From DATBRC01 sp036560485 (GTDB taxonomy: Bacteria > Pseudomonadota > Gammaproteobacteria > Burkholderiales > Burkholderiaceae_D): a stretch of 64,000 bases of DNA. The stretch is from NCBI GenBank assembly GCA_036560485.1, contig DATBRC010000020.1, positions 186,001-250,000 on the forward strand. Direction: 5' to 3'. The notes beneath the pieces are model-generated. The model had not been told where the DNA came from, did not search any database, and saw only the letters and a program-made list of their open reading frames with translations. This document shows positions 1-9,013 of the stretch, in pieces. The position numbers and the translations under genes were made by a program. Within the stretch, counting starts at the first letter, position 1. Every line of letters begins with the position of its first letter.

Positions 1-1245
1 GTGCGGATAACGCGACATCATGTCGGCCGACAGCCCTACTTCTTCCAAGCCTTGCGCGACTGCCTGGCGCAGAGCCTGTTCGCTCAACTGCGGCTGATGC
101 AATGCCAAGCCTTCGCTGATGATCTGTTCGATAGTGCGGCGTGGCGACAATGATGCAAACGGGTCTTGAAACACGACTTGCATCCGGGCGCGCAGCGGAC
201 GCAATGCGACGCTGGTCATGTCGCTGATCGGTTTGCCGTCGAATGTGATGCGGCCATCCACCGATGCTGACGACAATCGCAGTATGGCCATGCCGAGTGT
301 TGATTTGCCGGAGCCTGATTCACCGACAATGCCGAGTGTCTCGTGCGGCTTCAGTTGCAAGTCCACATTATCGACTGCAACGAACGGTACTTTTTTAAAC
401 CAGCCCTTCTTGATCGAGAAAGTACAGTTCACTCGCTCGCAAGTCAGCAGCGGTGCTGCACCATCGGTCATCGAATTGACGATGCGTTGCGGGTGACTGG
501 CAAGGAGTTTTTTCGTATAGGCTTCGCGTGGCTGTGCAAACAGGTCTGGTGTGGTAGCCGTTTCCACCAAGCGCCCGTTTTCCATGACGCCGACCCGATC
601 GGCAAAATGCCGCACTAGATTCAAGTCATGCGAGATCATCAGCACTGCCATGTTTTCTTCGCGCTGCAACTGATTCAGCAATTCCAGGATCTGCACCTGG
701 ATGGTGACGTCGAGCGCGGTGGTCGGCTCGTCGGCTATCAACAGCTTGGGCTTGCATGCGAGCGCCATCGCGATCATCGCGCGCTGGCGCTGGCCGCCGG
801 ACAATTGATGCGGATACGAGAGCGCGCGGCGCGCCGGTTCCGGGATGCCGGTCTTGTCCAGCAATTCGACCGTGCGCAATGCGGCGGCCTTGGCACTGAT
901 CCCTTCGTGCAGCATCAGCACTTCTGCGATTTGATTTCCGATTGTGAACAGCGGATTCAATGCGGTCATCGGCTCCTGGAAAATCATGGCGACATCTTTG
1001 CCGCGCAACGTCCGCATTGCGTGTTCTGGTCTTTGCAAAATATCCTGACCTTCGAACAGAATTTGGCCGGCGTACCGTGCGTCATGGTTGATCCGCAGAA
1101 CGGATAACGCAGTGACTGTTTTGCCGGAACCGGATTCGCCGACCAGCGCAAACTTTTCACCGGGAGCAATCGAGAAGCTGACGTCATTGACGACCGTTGA
1201 GGTGCCAAATGCAACATTCAAATTCCGTATATCGAGGAGGCTCAT
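1..1245 (-). CDS. yejF: YejF-type peptide ABC transporter, double ATPase (partial, cut by window edge)
   Basis: Reading leftward from the ATG at 1245, 415 codons stay open to the window edge, so the C-terminus is missing. The first ATPase half shows a Walker A GESGSGKT, a Q-loop FQEPMTA, the signature LSGGQRQR and a Walker B LLIADEPT. A second Walker A GESGSGKS lies near residue 308, and the sequence runs out just before the second signature motif. Two fused nucleotide-binding domains in one chain are typical of YejF/GsiA-type importers of oligopeptides. It would power uptake through the YejB/YejE permeases encoded just upstream. Its ATG overlaps the TGA of the yejE-like gene as ATGA, so translation is probably coupled. 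The family is secure; the exact substrate is inferred from the yej gene order. Confidence 0.93.
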   Translation of the reverse strand, partial: MSLLDIRNLNVAFGTSTVVNDVSFSIAPGEKFALVGESGSGKTVTALSVLRINHDARYAGQILFEGQDILQRPEHAMRTLRGKDVAMIFQEPMTALNPLFTIGNQIAEVLMLHEGISAKAAALRTVELLDKTGIPEPARRALSYPHQLSGGQRQRAMIAMALACKPKLLIADEPTTALDVTIQVQILELLNQLQREENMAVLMISHDLNLVRHFADRVGVMENGRLVETATTPDLFAQPREAYTKKLLASHPQRIVNSMTDGAAPLLTCERVNCTFSIKKGWFKKVPFVAVDNVDLQLKPHETLGIVGESGSGKSTLGMAILRLSSASVDGRITFDGKPISDMTSVALRPLRARMQVVFQDPFASLSPRRTIEQIISEGLALHQPQLSEQALRQAVAQGLEEVGLSADMMSRYPH

Positions 1246-2291
1246 GCTTTTCTCCTGACGTCCAGTGAGTTGCGCAATGCGTCGCCGATATTGTTCAACA
1301 GCAGCAGCATGATGGTCAATACTACAAAAGTTGATGAAACTATCCACCACGCGTCGAGATTGTTTTTTCCTTGTGCCAGCAACTCGCCCAGGCTCGGTGT
1401 TGACGGCGGTACTCCCAACCCCAGGAAATCCAGACTGGTCAACGCGAGGATGGCGCCACTCATGCGAAACGGCAGAAAAGTGACGACCGAGGTCAAGCTG
1501 TTGGGGAGCACATGACGCCAGATTATTTTTCTGTTCGACAAGCCCAACGCGCGTGCAGCTTGCACATATTCCAGATTGCGATTGCGCAAAAAATCGGCTC
1601 GCACATAATCCGACAAGCTCATCCAGCCGAAGAGAGACAGCAAGATCAATAGCAGACCAATGCTGGGTTGAAAAATAGAGGAGAAAATTATCAGCAAGTA
1701 CAATTCCGGCATCGAACCCCAGATTTCCATGAAGCGCTGAAAAATCAAATCCGTTCTGCCAGCAAAATATCCCTGAATAGCGCCCGTGAGCACGCCAATT
1801 ACCACACCGGTGATCGTCAACGCCAAACCAAACAGCACCGAGATCCGAAACCCGTACAATAATCGGGCAAATATGTCTCGACCGCGATCATCGGTTCCAA
1901 GAAAATTGTCAGCCGATGGGGCGGTTGGATTCGGATATTTGGAAAAATAATTGATCGTATCGAAGCTGTAGTGATTCAACGGATAGATCGCCCAGTTGCC
2001 CGGTTTGTTGAACTGCTGTTGAATGAAAGGATCGAGGTAATCGGCCTGCGTTTCGAAATCGCCGCCAAAGGACTTTTCCGAGTACGTGAATGCGACTGGA
2101 AATACGATGTGCCCGTTATAGCTTGCGATCAGCGGTTTGTCGTTCGATATTACTTCCGCCATTAAGCTAATTCCGAACAACACGCAGAAAATGATCAGGC
2201 TCCAGTAACCTCGGTGATTCTGCTTAAATCGAAGCCAGATTCTTTTGCCGGGAGAAATGGATGGCTTTTGTTGTGGGATAGTCATATTCAT
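1242..2291 (-). CDS. yejE: YejE-type peptide ABC transporter permease
   Basis: Inner-membrane permease of the BPD_transp_1 family, one half of the channel for imported peptides. The N-terminus contains the family-typical RGYWSL and NDKPL stretches, followed by the LGTDDRGRDI region, several hydrophobic segments and an EAA-like loop (ARALGLSNRKIIWRHVLPN) that docks on the ATPase. I chose the ATG at 2291 because it overlaps the stop of the preceding yejB-like gene as ATGA, the same junction as with the ATPase gene downstream. An in-frame ATG 13 codons further upstream exists but would lie inside yejB. About 349 residues, close to the usual length. Confidence 0.93.
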   Translation of the reverse strand: MNMTIPQQKPSISPGKRIWLRFKQNHRGYWSLIIFCVLFGISLMAEVISNDKPLIASYNGHIVFPVAFTYSEKSFGGDFETQADYLDPFIQQQFNKPGNWAIYPLNHYSFDTINYFSKYPNPTAPSADNFLGTDDRGRDIFARLLYGFRISVLFGLALTITGVVIGVLTGAIQGYFAGRTDLIFQRFMEIWGSMPELYLLIIFSSIFQPSIGLLLILLSLFGWMSLSDYVRADFLRNRNLEYVQAARALGLSNRKIIWRHVLPNSLTSVVTFLPFRMSGAILALTSLDFLGLGVPPSTPSLGELLAQGKNNLDAWWIVSSTFVVLTIMLLLLNNIGDALRNSLDVRRKA

Positions 2292-3346
2292 CGGGCCAAA
2301 CTTCCAAACTGGATACGTGGATCGGCCCATACATAACAGAGGTCACCGATCAACTTGACGATCAAGCCGATCAACGTATAAAAATAAAGCGTGCCCATCA
2401 CCACCGGATAGTCGCGTCGTATCACGGATTCGTACGACAGCAGTCCTAGTCCGTCCAATGAAAACAAAGTCTCGATCAACAAACTGCCCGTGAAGAATGC
2501 GCCAATGAATGCAGCTGGAAATCCAGTAACAAGTGGAATTAACGCGTTTCGGAATACGTGCTTATACAAAACAGTTTTTTCATCCAATCCCTTGGCACGC
2601 GCCGTCAGCACATACTGCTTTCGTAATTCTTCCAGAAAGGTGTTCTTGGTAAGCATCGTCATCACGGCAAACGAACTGGCTACGGATGCTGTGACCGGCA
2701 GTGTGATATGCCATAAATAATCTGCCACTTTGCCAAACAAGGATAACGACTCCCAGTTATCAGATACCAATCCGCGCAACGGAAACCATTGCACAAAAGT
2801 GCCGCCGCCAAAGAGCACCAGCAGGAACACGCCCAGCACAAAACTCGGAATCGAAAATCCAATCAACACAGCTATGGTTGTCGCGGCATCGAATCGTGTG
2901 CCCTCTCGCACTGCTTTGGCAATGCCCAATGGAATCGATACAAAATACGTCAGGAAAAAAGTCCAAAGCCCTAGTGTTATGGATACCGGCAATTTCGATT
3001 TCATCAACTGCCATACATCTTTATGATGATAAAAGCTCTCGCCAAGATCGAAGGTGGCGAAGCCTTTCAACATCTGCCAGAAACGCTCGGGCGCAGGTTT
3101 ATCGAAACCGTACAGCTTCTTGATTTCTTGAACACGCTCCGGATCAATGCCCTGACGACCGCGATAATGCGAAGGGCCGCCGCTCGCGGCTTCTCCCGCG
3201 CGCAGTGACCCCTTCATTTCCATCAACGCTTGCTCGACCGGACCGCCGGGGACGAACTGGATGACGGCGAAGGTGATGGCGATGACGCCCAGTAAGGTGG
3301 GGATCATCAGCAAAATACGTTTGGCTATGTATGACCAGATATTCAT
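2288..3346 (-). CDS. yejB: YejB-type peptide ABC transporter permease
   Basis: Inner-membrane permease, partner of the YejE-like protein. The chain begins with a hydrophobic segment (residues about 8-32) and the FVPGGPVEQ motif typical of DppB/OppB/YejB permeases. Later comes an EAA-type loop (ARAKGLDEKTVLYKHVFRNA) contacting the ATPase, then terminal membrane segments. It carries the acidic-to-basic stretch after FVPGGP that YejB proteins have. Order A-B-E-F on the minus strand matches the enterobacterial yejABEF operon. In that system the transporter imports peptides, including the antibiotic microcin C; whether that applies here is unknown. 352 residues, full length. Confidence 0.93.
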   Translation of the reverse strand: MNIWSYIAKRILLMIPTLLGVIAITFAVIQFVPGGPVEQALMEMKGSLRAGEAASGGPSHYRGRQGIDPERVQEIKKLYGFDKPAPERFWQMLKGFATFDLGESFYHHKDVWQLMKSKLPVSITLGLWTFFLTYFVSIPLGIAKAVREGTRFDAATTIAVLIGFSIPSFVLGVFLLVLFGGGTFVQWFPLRGLVSDNWESLSLFGKVADYLWHITLPVTASVASSFAVMTMLTKNTFLEELRKQYVLTARAKGLDEKTVLYKHVFRNALIPLVTGFPAAFIGAFFTGSLLIETLFSLDGLGLLSYESVIRRDYPVVMGTLYFYTLIGLIVKLIGDLCYVWADPRIQFGSLAR

Positions 3347-3428
3347 TTATCTTTACTCCTCCACTGTTATTCAACAAATGGATAACGGTGGGCATTGTTT
3401 CATTCAAATAGCAGAACCACATCAATCG

Positions 3429-3532
3429 GTCGCCCCAGCGAACGCTGGGGTCCAGTGGCGTTAACGGCCCAACTTCATCAGTAAATCAACCGCCAGACAA
3501 CGACGCTGGGTTCCAGCGTGCGCTGGAACGAC
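3429..3532. repeat. Dispersed inverted-repeat element between yejA and yejB
   Basis: Two 34-base arms, at 3429-3462 and 3499-3532, are imperfect inverted copies of each other. Each arm is itself a small hairpin, of the form GTCGTTCCAGCG followed by CGCTGGAA or a variant. A related element lies at 8875-8989. The pattern resembles the short mobile REP/dRS3-like palindromes common in betaproteobacterial genomes. It sits in the 210-base gap between yejA and yejB and could weaken or terminate read-through. Confidence 0.75.
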
Positions 3533-3556
3533 AAACATTAGAGTGATTCTTTTCAC

Positions 3557-5356
3557 TCATCTTGGCTTATCTTCCCACCAGCTCGACACCACATAAGAAT
3601 TCGCCTGATAATACAACGGCAAAATTTTCGGCATGCCGAAGCGATTGCGGTAAGCAATGCGATGCACTGAGCTATACCAATGCGGTACGACGATGTACTT
3701 GTTCAACAACACGCGATCGAGCGCGCGTGATGCTGCGATCAAGTCTCTGCGCGTTTTGGCAGCGACGACTGCGTCCACCAATTTGTCGACAGCCCGGTCC
3801 TTGAGGCCCCAGACATTACTTGACCCTTTTTGATCGGCTGCTTTCGATCCGAAAATATCGAACAACTCATTACCGGGAATCGTGAAATCTGGAAAGCGCT
3901 GCGTCGTCACATCGAAATCGAATTCCTCCATGCGCTTTTGCACCAGCGCATTGTCGACAACGCGTTGGTTTGCTTGAATGCCTAGCTTGTTCAGGTTACG
4001 GATATATGCACCGATGATTTTTGAAAATGCAGGATTGTCATCCAGAATTTCAAACGCAAACGGCTCGCCTTTCGCGTTGCGCAATGCGCCGTCCCGATAG
4101 TCCCACCCTGCTTCGTGCAACAAGGCTCTAGCTTTTAACAAATTAGCTCGGAGCGATCCGGGCGGATTTGTATTCGGTTGCACCGGCGCCGGGCCGAACA
4201 CTGTCGGATCAAGCAACTTGCGCATCGGTTCCAGCAGCGCCAATTCATCGGCGGAAGGCATGCCGGTCGCTGCCAATTCGCTGTTATTGAAGTACGAGTA
4301 GATGCGCTTGTATTGATTGAAAAACAGCTGGCGGTTCATCCATTCAAAATCCATGGCAAGATCCAATGCCTTGCGCACGCGGATATCCTGGAACAGCGGA
4401 TGGCGCAGATTCATGATGAAGCCTTGCATGCCGGAGCCGTTGGAGTGTTTCAATTCGCGCTTGATGATCGTGCCATTGGTGAATTGGCGGCCGTTGTAGT
4501 TGCGCGCCCAATTCTTGGAACTGTATTCGACCACCACATCGAATTCGCCCGCTTTGAAGGCTTCCAGGCTGGCGACCGGGTCACTGTACATGCGATAAAC
4601 AATGCGATCAAAGTTATACGTGCCGCGCTGCGACGGCACGTTGGTTCCCCAGTACGCAGGATTGCGTTTGAACGTGATGTTGCGGCCGACACTATAGTGC
4701 TCGATCAGGTACGGGCCTGTTGCGATCGGCTCCTGCAACTCGATCTTGTCGAAAGGTGTATTCGCTGCCCATTTTCTGGAAAACACAGGCACGCCGCCGA
4801 CAATCAACGGCATCTGCGGGTTGGCATTCTTGAATTCGAAACGCACCGTGCTGCCATTGACGACGACGCAACGTTTGACATCGGCATACAGAGATTGGAA
4901 TTGCGGTGCACCTTTTGCAACCAGTGTGTCGAATGAATACTTCACATCGGCAGCGGTAACCGGATCGCTATTGTTGAAGCGCGCTTTCGGATTCAAATGG
5001 AATGTCATCGCCATCCGGTCCGGCGCCAATTCCATATCGTCTGCCAGCAAGCCGTACATGACACCGATCTCGTCGGCTGAACCGGCAGTCAAACTTTCAA
5101 ACATCAGATCGGCGACGCCGGCTGGCGCAACGCCCTTCAGTGAAAACGGATTGAATTTATCGAAGCTGGTACGGCGATCCGGATTGGCAAGATAAAGCGC
5201 GCCTCTTTTGGGCGCATCCGGATTGACATAATCGAAATGAGTGAAGTCTGGCGGGTACTTTGGCGTGTCGTATAAGGAAAAAGCGTATGCGGCAAAGGTA
5301 TTGGCGCTTGAGCACAGAAGTCCGATGGAAAACAATGAGAATAATAATTTACGCAT
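3557..5356 (-). CDS. yejA: YejA-type periplasmic peptide-binding protein
   Basis: Solute-binding protein of family SBP_bac_5, first gene of the yej-type operon. Residues 1-22 form a signal peptide ending near NTFAA. The mature part starts with a YejA-typical region (YDTPKYPPDFTHFDYVNP, DAPKRG) and contains YVNPDAPKRG and FNPFSLKG. The protein is 599 residues, as long as E. coli YejA. It should capture peptides in the periplasm and hand them to the two permeases downstream. The gap of about 210 bases to yejB, filled by a repeat element, may lower expression of the membrane part relative to the binding protein. Confidence 0.93.
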   Translation of the reverse strand: MRKLLFSLFSIGLLCSSANTFAAYAFSLYDTPKYPPDFTHFDYVNPDAPKRGALYLANPDRRTSFDKFNPFSLKGVAPAGVADLMFESLTAGSADEIGVMYGLLADDMELAPDRMAMTFHLNPKARFNNSDPVTAADVKYSFDTLVAKGAPQFQSLYADVKRCVVVNGSTVRFEFKNANPQMPLIVGGVPVFSRKWAANTPFDKIELQEPIATGPYLIEHYSVGRNITFKRNPAYWGTNVPSQRGTYNFDRIVYRMYSDPVASLEAFKAGEFDVVVEYSSKNWARNYNGRQFTNGTIIKRELKHSNGSGMQGFIMNLRHPLFQDIRVRKALDLAMDFEWMNRQLFFNQYKRIYSYFNNSELAATGMPSADELALLEPMRKLLDPTVFGPAPVQPNTNPPGSLRANLLKARALLHEAGWDYRDGALRNAKGEPFAFEILDDNPAFSKIIGAYIRNLNKLGIQANQRVVDNALVQKRMEEFDFDVTTQRFPDFTIPGNELFDIFGSKAADQKGSSNVWGLKDRAVDKLVDAVVAAKTRRDLIAASRALDRVLLNKYIVVPHWYSSVHRIAYRNRFGMPKILPLYYQANSYVVSSWWEDKPR

Positions 5357-5700
5357 TTGCCTGTTGTTTAAACCTTTCTTGCCTGGCGATATGCCATTGC
5401 ATAACTACTTGGAGCCTATCTTAGGTGAAATGCCTCTTTACGTCGGGCTATTTTACCGAAACGGTCCATGGTGAGGGGAGATTTGATATTGACGATCAGC
5501 CACCATGCTCCAGACATTGAAACTGAGGAAAAGTTGCCCTGGAAGCCCATACACCCTACAATCTCGCTCAGTTCGTCGCTCAGTACTAAACAAAGCAACC
5601 AAATTTACCAGAATAACTTTGCTCCACGATTCATACGCGTATACGGCATTTCAACCCGGAAACATGTATTGCATCGCGTGAAGCACACTTGGAGTCACTC
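5357..5700. other. Divergent intergenic region yejA / fabI
   Basis: 344 bases between two divergently read genes. It must hold the promoters of both the yej-type operon and fabI. I see AT-rich patches and a near-palindromic ACGCGTATACG at about 5634-5644 but no gene and no promoter I can assign with confidence. Confidence 0.5.
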
Positions 5701-6483
5701 ATGGCATTCTTGCAAGGCAAAAAAATCCTGATCACCGGCTTGTTGTCCAACCGTTCTATCGCTTACGGCATTGCACAAGCATGCAAGCGGGAAGGCGCAG
5801 AGCTCGCCTTCACCTACGTCGGCGATCGCTTCAAGGAACGCACCACCGATTTTGCCAAGGAATTCGGTAGCGAATTGATTTTCGATTGCGACGTCAGCAG
5901 CGATGAGCAGATCAATGCGCTGTTTGCCGACCTCGGCAAATCATGGGATCACCTGGATGGTCTGGTGCATTCGATCGGTTTTGCACCGCGTGAAGCAATC
6001 GCCGGTGATTTCCTGGATGGATTTTCGCGTGAAGGCTTCAAGGTTGCGCATGATATTTCCTCTTACAGCTTCCCTGCATTGGCCAAAGCTGCATTGCCGA
6101 TGCTGCGCGAAAATTCGGCGTTGCTGACATTGACTTACATGGGTTCGATCCGCGTCGCGCCCAACTACAACACGATGGGATTGGCCAAGGCATCACTCGA
6201 AGCAAGTGTGCGTTATCTGGCTGAATCACTCGGCAAGCGTGGCGTGCGCGTCAATGGCATTTCTGCCGGTCCGATCAAGACATTGGCAGCCAGCGGCATC
6301 AAGGATTTCAGCAAACTGCTCGGCTTCGTCGCACGACATGCACCGTTGCGCCGCAATATCACGATCGAAGATGTCGGCAATGCTGCAGCATTCATGCTGT
6401 CGGATCTGGCAAGTGGCATCACCGGCGAAATCACTTATGTCGATGGTGGCTTCTCGAATGTGATGGGTGTCGATGCTGAGTAA
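5701..6483 (+). CDS. fabI: Enoyl-[acyl-carrier-protein] reductase FabI
   Basis: NADH-dependent enoyl-ACP reductase, last step of each elongation cycle in fatty acid synthesis; a cytosolic short-chain dehydrogenase-like enzyme. The start carries GKKILITGLLSNRSIAYGIA, the FabI version of the nucleotide-binding loop. The catalytic residues fall at the same numbers as in E. coli: Tyr146 (LTYMGS), Tyr156 and Lys163 in the YxxxxxxK motif. Length 260 residues. The ATG at 5701 is chosen because it follows GGAG by six bases; a TTG four codons upstream lacks a ribosome site. A strong terminator follows, so the gene is probably transcribed alone. Confidence 0.97.
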   Translation: MAFLQGKKILITGLLSNRSIAYGIAQACKREGAELAFTYVGDRFKERTTDFAKEFGSELIFDCDVSSDEQINALFADLGKSWDHLDGLVHSIGFAPREAIAGDFLDGFSREGFKVAHDISSYSFPALAKAALPMLRENSALLTLTYMGSIRVAPNYNTMGLAKASLEASVRYLAESLGKRGVRVNGISAGPIKTLAASGIKDFSKLLGFVARHAPLRRNITIEDVGNAAAFMLSDLASGITGEITYVDGGFSNVMGVDAE

Positions 6484-6501
6484 ATAAAATAGATTTTAAG
6501 C

Positions 6502-6534
6502 AAAGCGGGACAGATCAATCTGTCCCGCTTTTTA
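6502..6534 (+). terminator. Rho-independent terminator of fabI
   Basis: A 14-base perfect stem (AAAGCGGGACAGAT and its complement) with a two-base loop region ends in a T run, 20 bases after the fabI stop. Confidence 0.92.
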
Positions 6535-6596
6535 TTTTGGCGTTCACATTATTCTGAGTGAATTAAAAGATAGTTCGTCTTGTGCGGGAGTTTTAA

Positions 6597-7112
6597 ATGA
6601 AAAAAATATCAATACTAGCTCGTTTAGCCCGTGCAATAGACCTTGGAATCACAACAGTTATTTACAGCATTATTGCTATGACTGTAGCGGTCGTTTTATA
6701 TCAGATTTTCTTTAATGCTCGAGTGGGTTATTGCATGACTGAAGCTCGCAATCTGTCCGATCAGGAGCTTATAGAAATAGCATTGAGACATAAATTCAAC
6801 ACTAGAAATACGGATGGGGATGGAGCAAATCCCTCCCTTTCTCAATACTTGGCAGACCATCGGGATTGTTGTCGCGTAATCCATGCGGCAGAAAAAACGC
6901 TCTACGAAAAAATCTTTCAAACGGGGATTCAGACCATTGATACTGATTTCTCAGTAGAATTTATACATATGGAACAGTATGTCAATATCGATGCATGTGG
7001 AAACGTAATACGTATGCACGGAATCACCTACTCAAGAAACTCCCACACTACAAATGTTACTTTTTGTGCCATCGCAATAAAAAGTTCTGCACATAATTTG
7101 ATTCCCCTGTAG
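6597..7112 (+). CDS. Unknown membrane-anchored protein
   Basis: 171 residues that I do not recognise. A hydrophobic segment at about residues 16-42 follows a short basic start, so the protein is likely a type II membrane protein with most of it in the periplasm. The remainder is polar with several cysteines (YCMTEAR, HRDCCRVIH, DACGNV, TFCAIA) that could form disulfides. GGGAG precedes the ATG at good spacing, which supports real translation. Codon use is visibly more AT-rich than in neighbouring fabI and rhlE, hinting at recent acquisition or a fast-evolving gene. It stands alone between a terminator and the rhlE leader. Confidence 0.6.
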   Translation: MKKISILARLARAIDLGITTVIYSIIAMTVAVVLYQIFFNARVGYCMTEARNLSDQELIEIALRHKFNTRNTDGDGANPSLSQYLADHRDCCRVIHAAEKTLYEKIFQTGIQTIDTDFSVEFIHMEQYVNIDACGNVIRMHGITYSRNSHTTNVTFCAIAIKSSAHNLIPL

Positions 7113-7360
7113 AATGCCGCCTGTGCGTTGCAACAAGCATCGTACATTTAGCAGCATCGCAAAACCTTAGCATTAACGATAAAGCCCTCCCGCCTTCTGG
7201 TGTTGATTTTTGAACACCCTCCCGGCGCAAAGCTTTTTGTGCCGAAATCTCTCTGAGTTTTTCTTAGCTTGTTTCGTTGGTTGGCGTTGCATTTTTGCGT
7301 TGACGCAACTTTCTTCGAGATACGGAGGGAGTGCGCACGCTGATTTTACGAAAGAAGATA
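7113..7360 (+). promoter_or_regulatory. Leader region upstream of rhlE with hairpins
   Basis: About 250 noncoding bases precede the helicase gene. It contains a GC-rich hairpin at 7223-7244 (CGGCGCAAA paired with TTTGTGCCG) and a smaller inverted repeat TTGCGT/ACGCAA at 7295-7308. DEAD-box helicase genes in proteobacteria often have long structured leaders linked to cold or autoregulation. Regulation here is inference; the transcription start was not identified. Confidence 0.4.
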
Positions 7361-8779
7361 ATGACTTTTGAAGCACTTGGATTACACACGTCCATCCTTA
7401 AAGCACTAACCGAAGCTGGCTATACCAAACCGACTGGCGTACAAGAGCAAGCCGTGCCTGCAGCATTGCAAGGCCGTGACCTGCTGGTTTCTTCACAAAC
7501 CGGTTCCGGCAAGACAGCGGCATTCATGCTGCCTGCATTGCATAAATTCGCTACCGCTGCAGACAATCAACCAGCACCAACCGGCAAGACAGCGAATCAG
7601 GAAGCGCAATCGGCCCGCTCACGCGGCGACCGTCCTCGTTTCCGTCCTGCACAACCAAAGATGCTGGTATTGACACCAACCCGCGAACTCGCGCTGCAAG
7701 TTACTAACGCAACAGACAAATACGGTTCATTCATGCGTCGCGTGAGAGCAGTATCGATTTTGGGTGGCATGCCTTATCCAAAACAAATGCAATTGCTGGC
7801 CAAGAATCCTGAAATCCTGGTCGCAACACCTGGCCGTTTGATCGACCATATGGAATCCGGCAAGATCGATTTCTCGCAATTGCAAATCCTGGTATTGGAT
7901 GAAGCGGATCGCATGCTGGACATGGGCTTTATCGACGATATCGAAAAAATTGTTGCCGCTACGCCTGAATCCCGTCAAACCATGTTGTTCTCCGCGACGC
8001 TGGATGGCGTGGTCGGTAACATGGCAAAACGCATCACCAAGAATCCAATGATCATCCAGATCGCCGGTTCTTCGACCAAGCATGAAAACATTCAACAACG
8101 CGTGCATTTCGTTGATGACTTGTCGCACAAGAATCGTTTGCTCGATCACTTGTTGCGCGATGTTACGATGGAACAAGCTGTTGTGTTTACTGCGACCAAA
8201 CGTGATGCTGATACGATCGCTGACCGTTTGAATATCGCCGGTTTCGCAGCAGCTGCATTGCATGGCGACATGCATCAAGGCGCGCGTAATCGTACATTGG
8301 ACGGCATGCGTCGCGGTCAAGTACGCGTATTGGTTGCAACCGACGTTGCTGCTCGCGGTATCGATGTCCCTGCGATCACCCACGTGTTCAACTACGATTT
8401 GCCCAAGTTCCCGGAAGATTATGTTCACCGTATCGGCCGTACCGGCCGTGCAGGCCGTAACGGTATCGCTGTGTCCCTGGTCAATCATGCAGAAGGCGTC
8501 AACGTCAAACGTATCGAGCGCTTCACCAAGCAATTGATTCCGGTCGATGTCATTGCAGGTTTCGAGCCAAAGAAAACAGCATCATCTTCACGTCCTGGCC
8601 ACAAACCGGGCGGCTGGAAACCAGGCGACAATCGCGGCAATTCCAGCAAGCCAGGCCAACGCACATTCAGCAAACCGGGTTCTGCTCCGCGTAAAGACGG
8701 TAACGGCGGTGGTGGCTACAAAGGTGCCAATGCACGCTCCGGCGAGAGTGGTGCACGCCGTGCTTTTGGCGACCGTTAA
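7361..8779 (+). CDS. rhlE: DEAD-box ATP-dependent RNA helicase, RhlE type
   Basis: Unwinds RNA duplexes in the cytosol, with roles in ribosome assembly, RNA decay and cold growth in relatives. The Q motif region (TFEALGL, GYTKPTGVQEQAVP) is followed by Walker A SQTGSGKT at residues 45-52, PTRELALQ, the DEAD box at residues 180-183, SAT, and the C-terminal HRIGRTGRAGR. The last 70 residues are Gly/Arg/Lys/Ser-rich and unstructured, a usual RNA-binding tail of this subfamily. I took the ATG at 7361 (MTFEALG) rather than the GTG at 7331: the family starts this way and the GTG lies too close to its GGAGGG. Length 472 residues. Confidence 0.95.
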   Translation: MTFEALGLHTSILKALTEAGYTKPTGVQEQAVPAALQGRDLLVSSQTGSGKTAAFMLPALHKFATAADNQPAPTGKTANQEAQSARSRGDRPRFRPAQPKMLVLTPTRELALQVTNATDKYGSFMRRVRAVSILGGMPYPKQMQLLAKNPEILVATPGRLIDHMESGKIDFSQLQILVLDEADRMLDMGFIDDIEKIVAATPESRQTMLFSATLDGVVGNMAKRITKNPMIIQIAGSSTKHENIQQRVHFVDDLSHKNRLLDHLLRDVTMEQAVVFTATKRDADTIADRLNIAGFAAAALHGDMHQGARNRTLDGMRRGQVRVLVATDVAARGIDVPAITHVFNYDLPKFPEDYVHRIGRTGRAGRNGIAVSLVNHAEGVNVKRIERFTKQLIPVDVIAGFEPKKTASSSRPGHKPGGWKPGDNRGNSSKPGQRTFSKPGSAPRKDGNGGGGYKGANARSGESGARRAFGDR

Positions 8780-8802
8780 GCAAACAAGGCAGTCAACTAA
8801 AT

Positions 8803-8838
8803 AAAAGGCCGCGCTGGTTTTCCAGTGCGGCCTTTTTT
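8803..8838 (+). terminator. Rho-independent terminator of rhlE
   Basis: The stem AAAAGGCCGCGCTGG pairs with CCAGTGCGGCC and is followed by a T6 run, 24 bases after the stop. Confidence 0.92.
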
Positions 8839-8874
8839 ATTGGAGCATGCGTAAAAAGTTTGTCGTAAAAGTTT

Positions 8875-8989
8875 GTCGTTCCAGCGGGGGTAAGCTGGAA
8901 ACCAGTGACTTTTTATGAGTTATCCACCATCCGATTTCATGCTATCGCAGCAACGATGCCAGATTCCAGCTTACCCCCGCTGGAACGAC
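8875..8989. repeat. Dispersed inverted-repeat element, 26-bp perfect arms
   Basis: Arms at 8875-8900 and 8964-8989 are exact inverted copies. They begin GTCGTTCCAGCGGGGG and end AAGCTGGAA, with a 63-base spacer. The outer motif GTCGTTCCAGCG is shared with the element at 3429-3532, so both belong to one dispersed family. It lies between the convergent genes rhlE and the EgtB/SenA-like gene. Confidence 0.8.
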
Positions 8990-9013
8990 GCTGCAGTGAT
9001 GTAGCTTGCACAC

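Noticed and set aside
4178..4936. Open frame of 252 codons on the plus strand inside yejA
   Set aside because: Mirror of the yejA-type coding region; composition Arg/His-rich as shadows are.
7727..8533. Open frame of 268 codons on the minus strand inside rhlE
   Set aside because: Complete shadow of the helicase gene on the other strand, with no family likeness.
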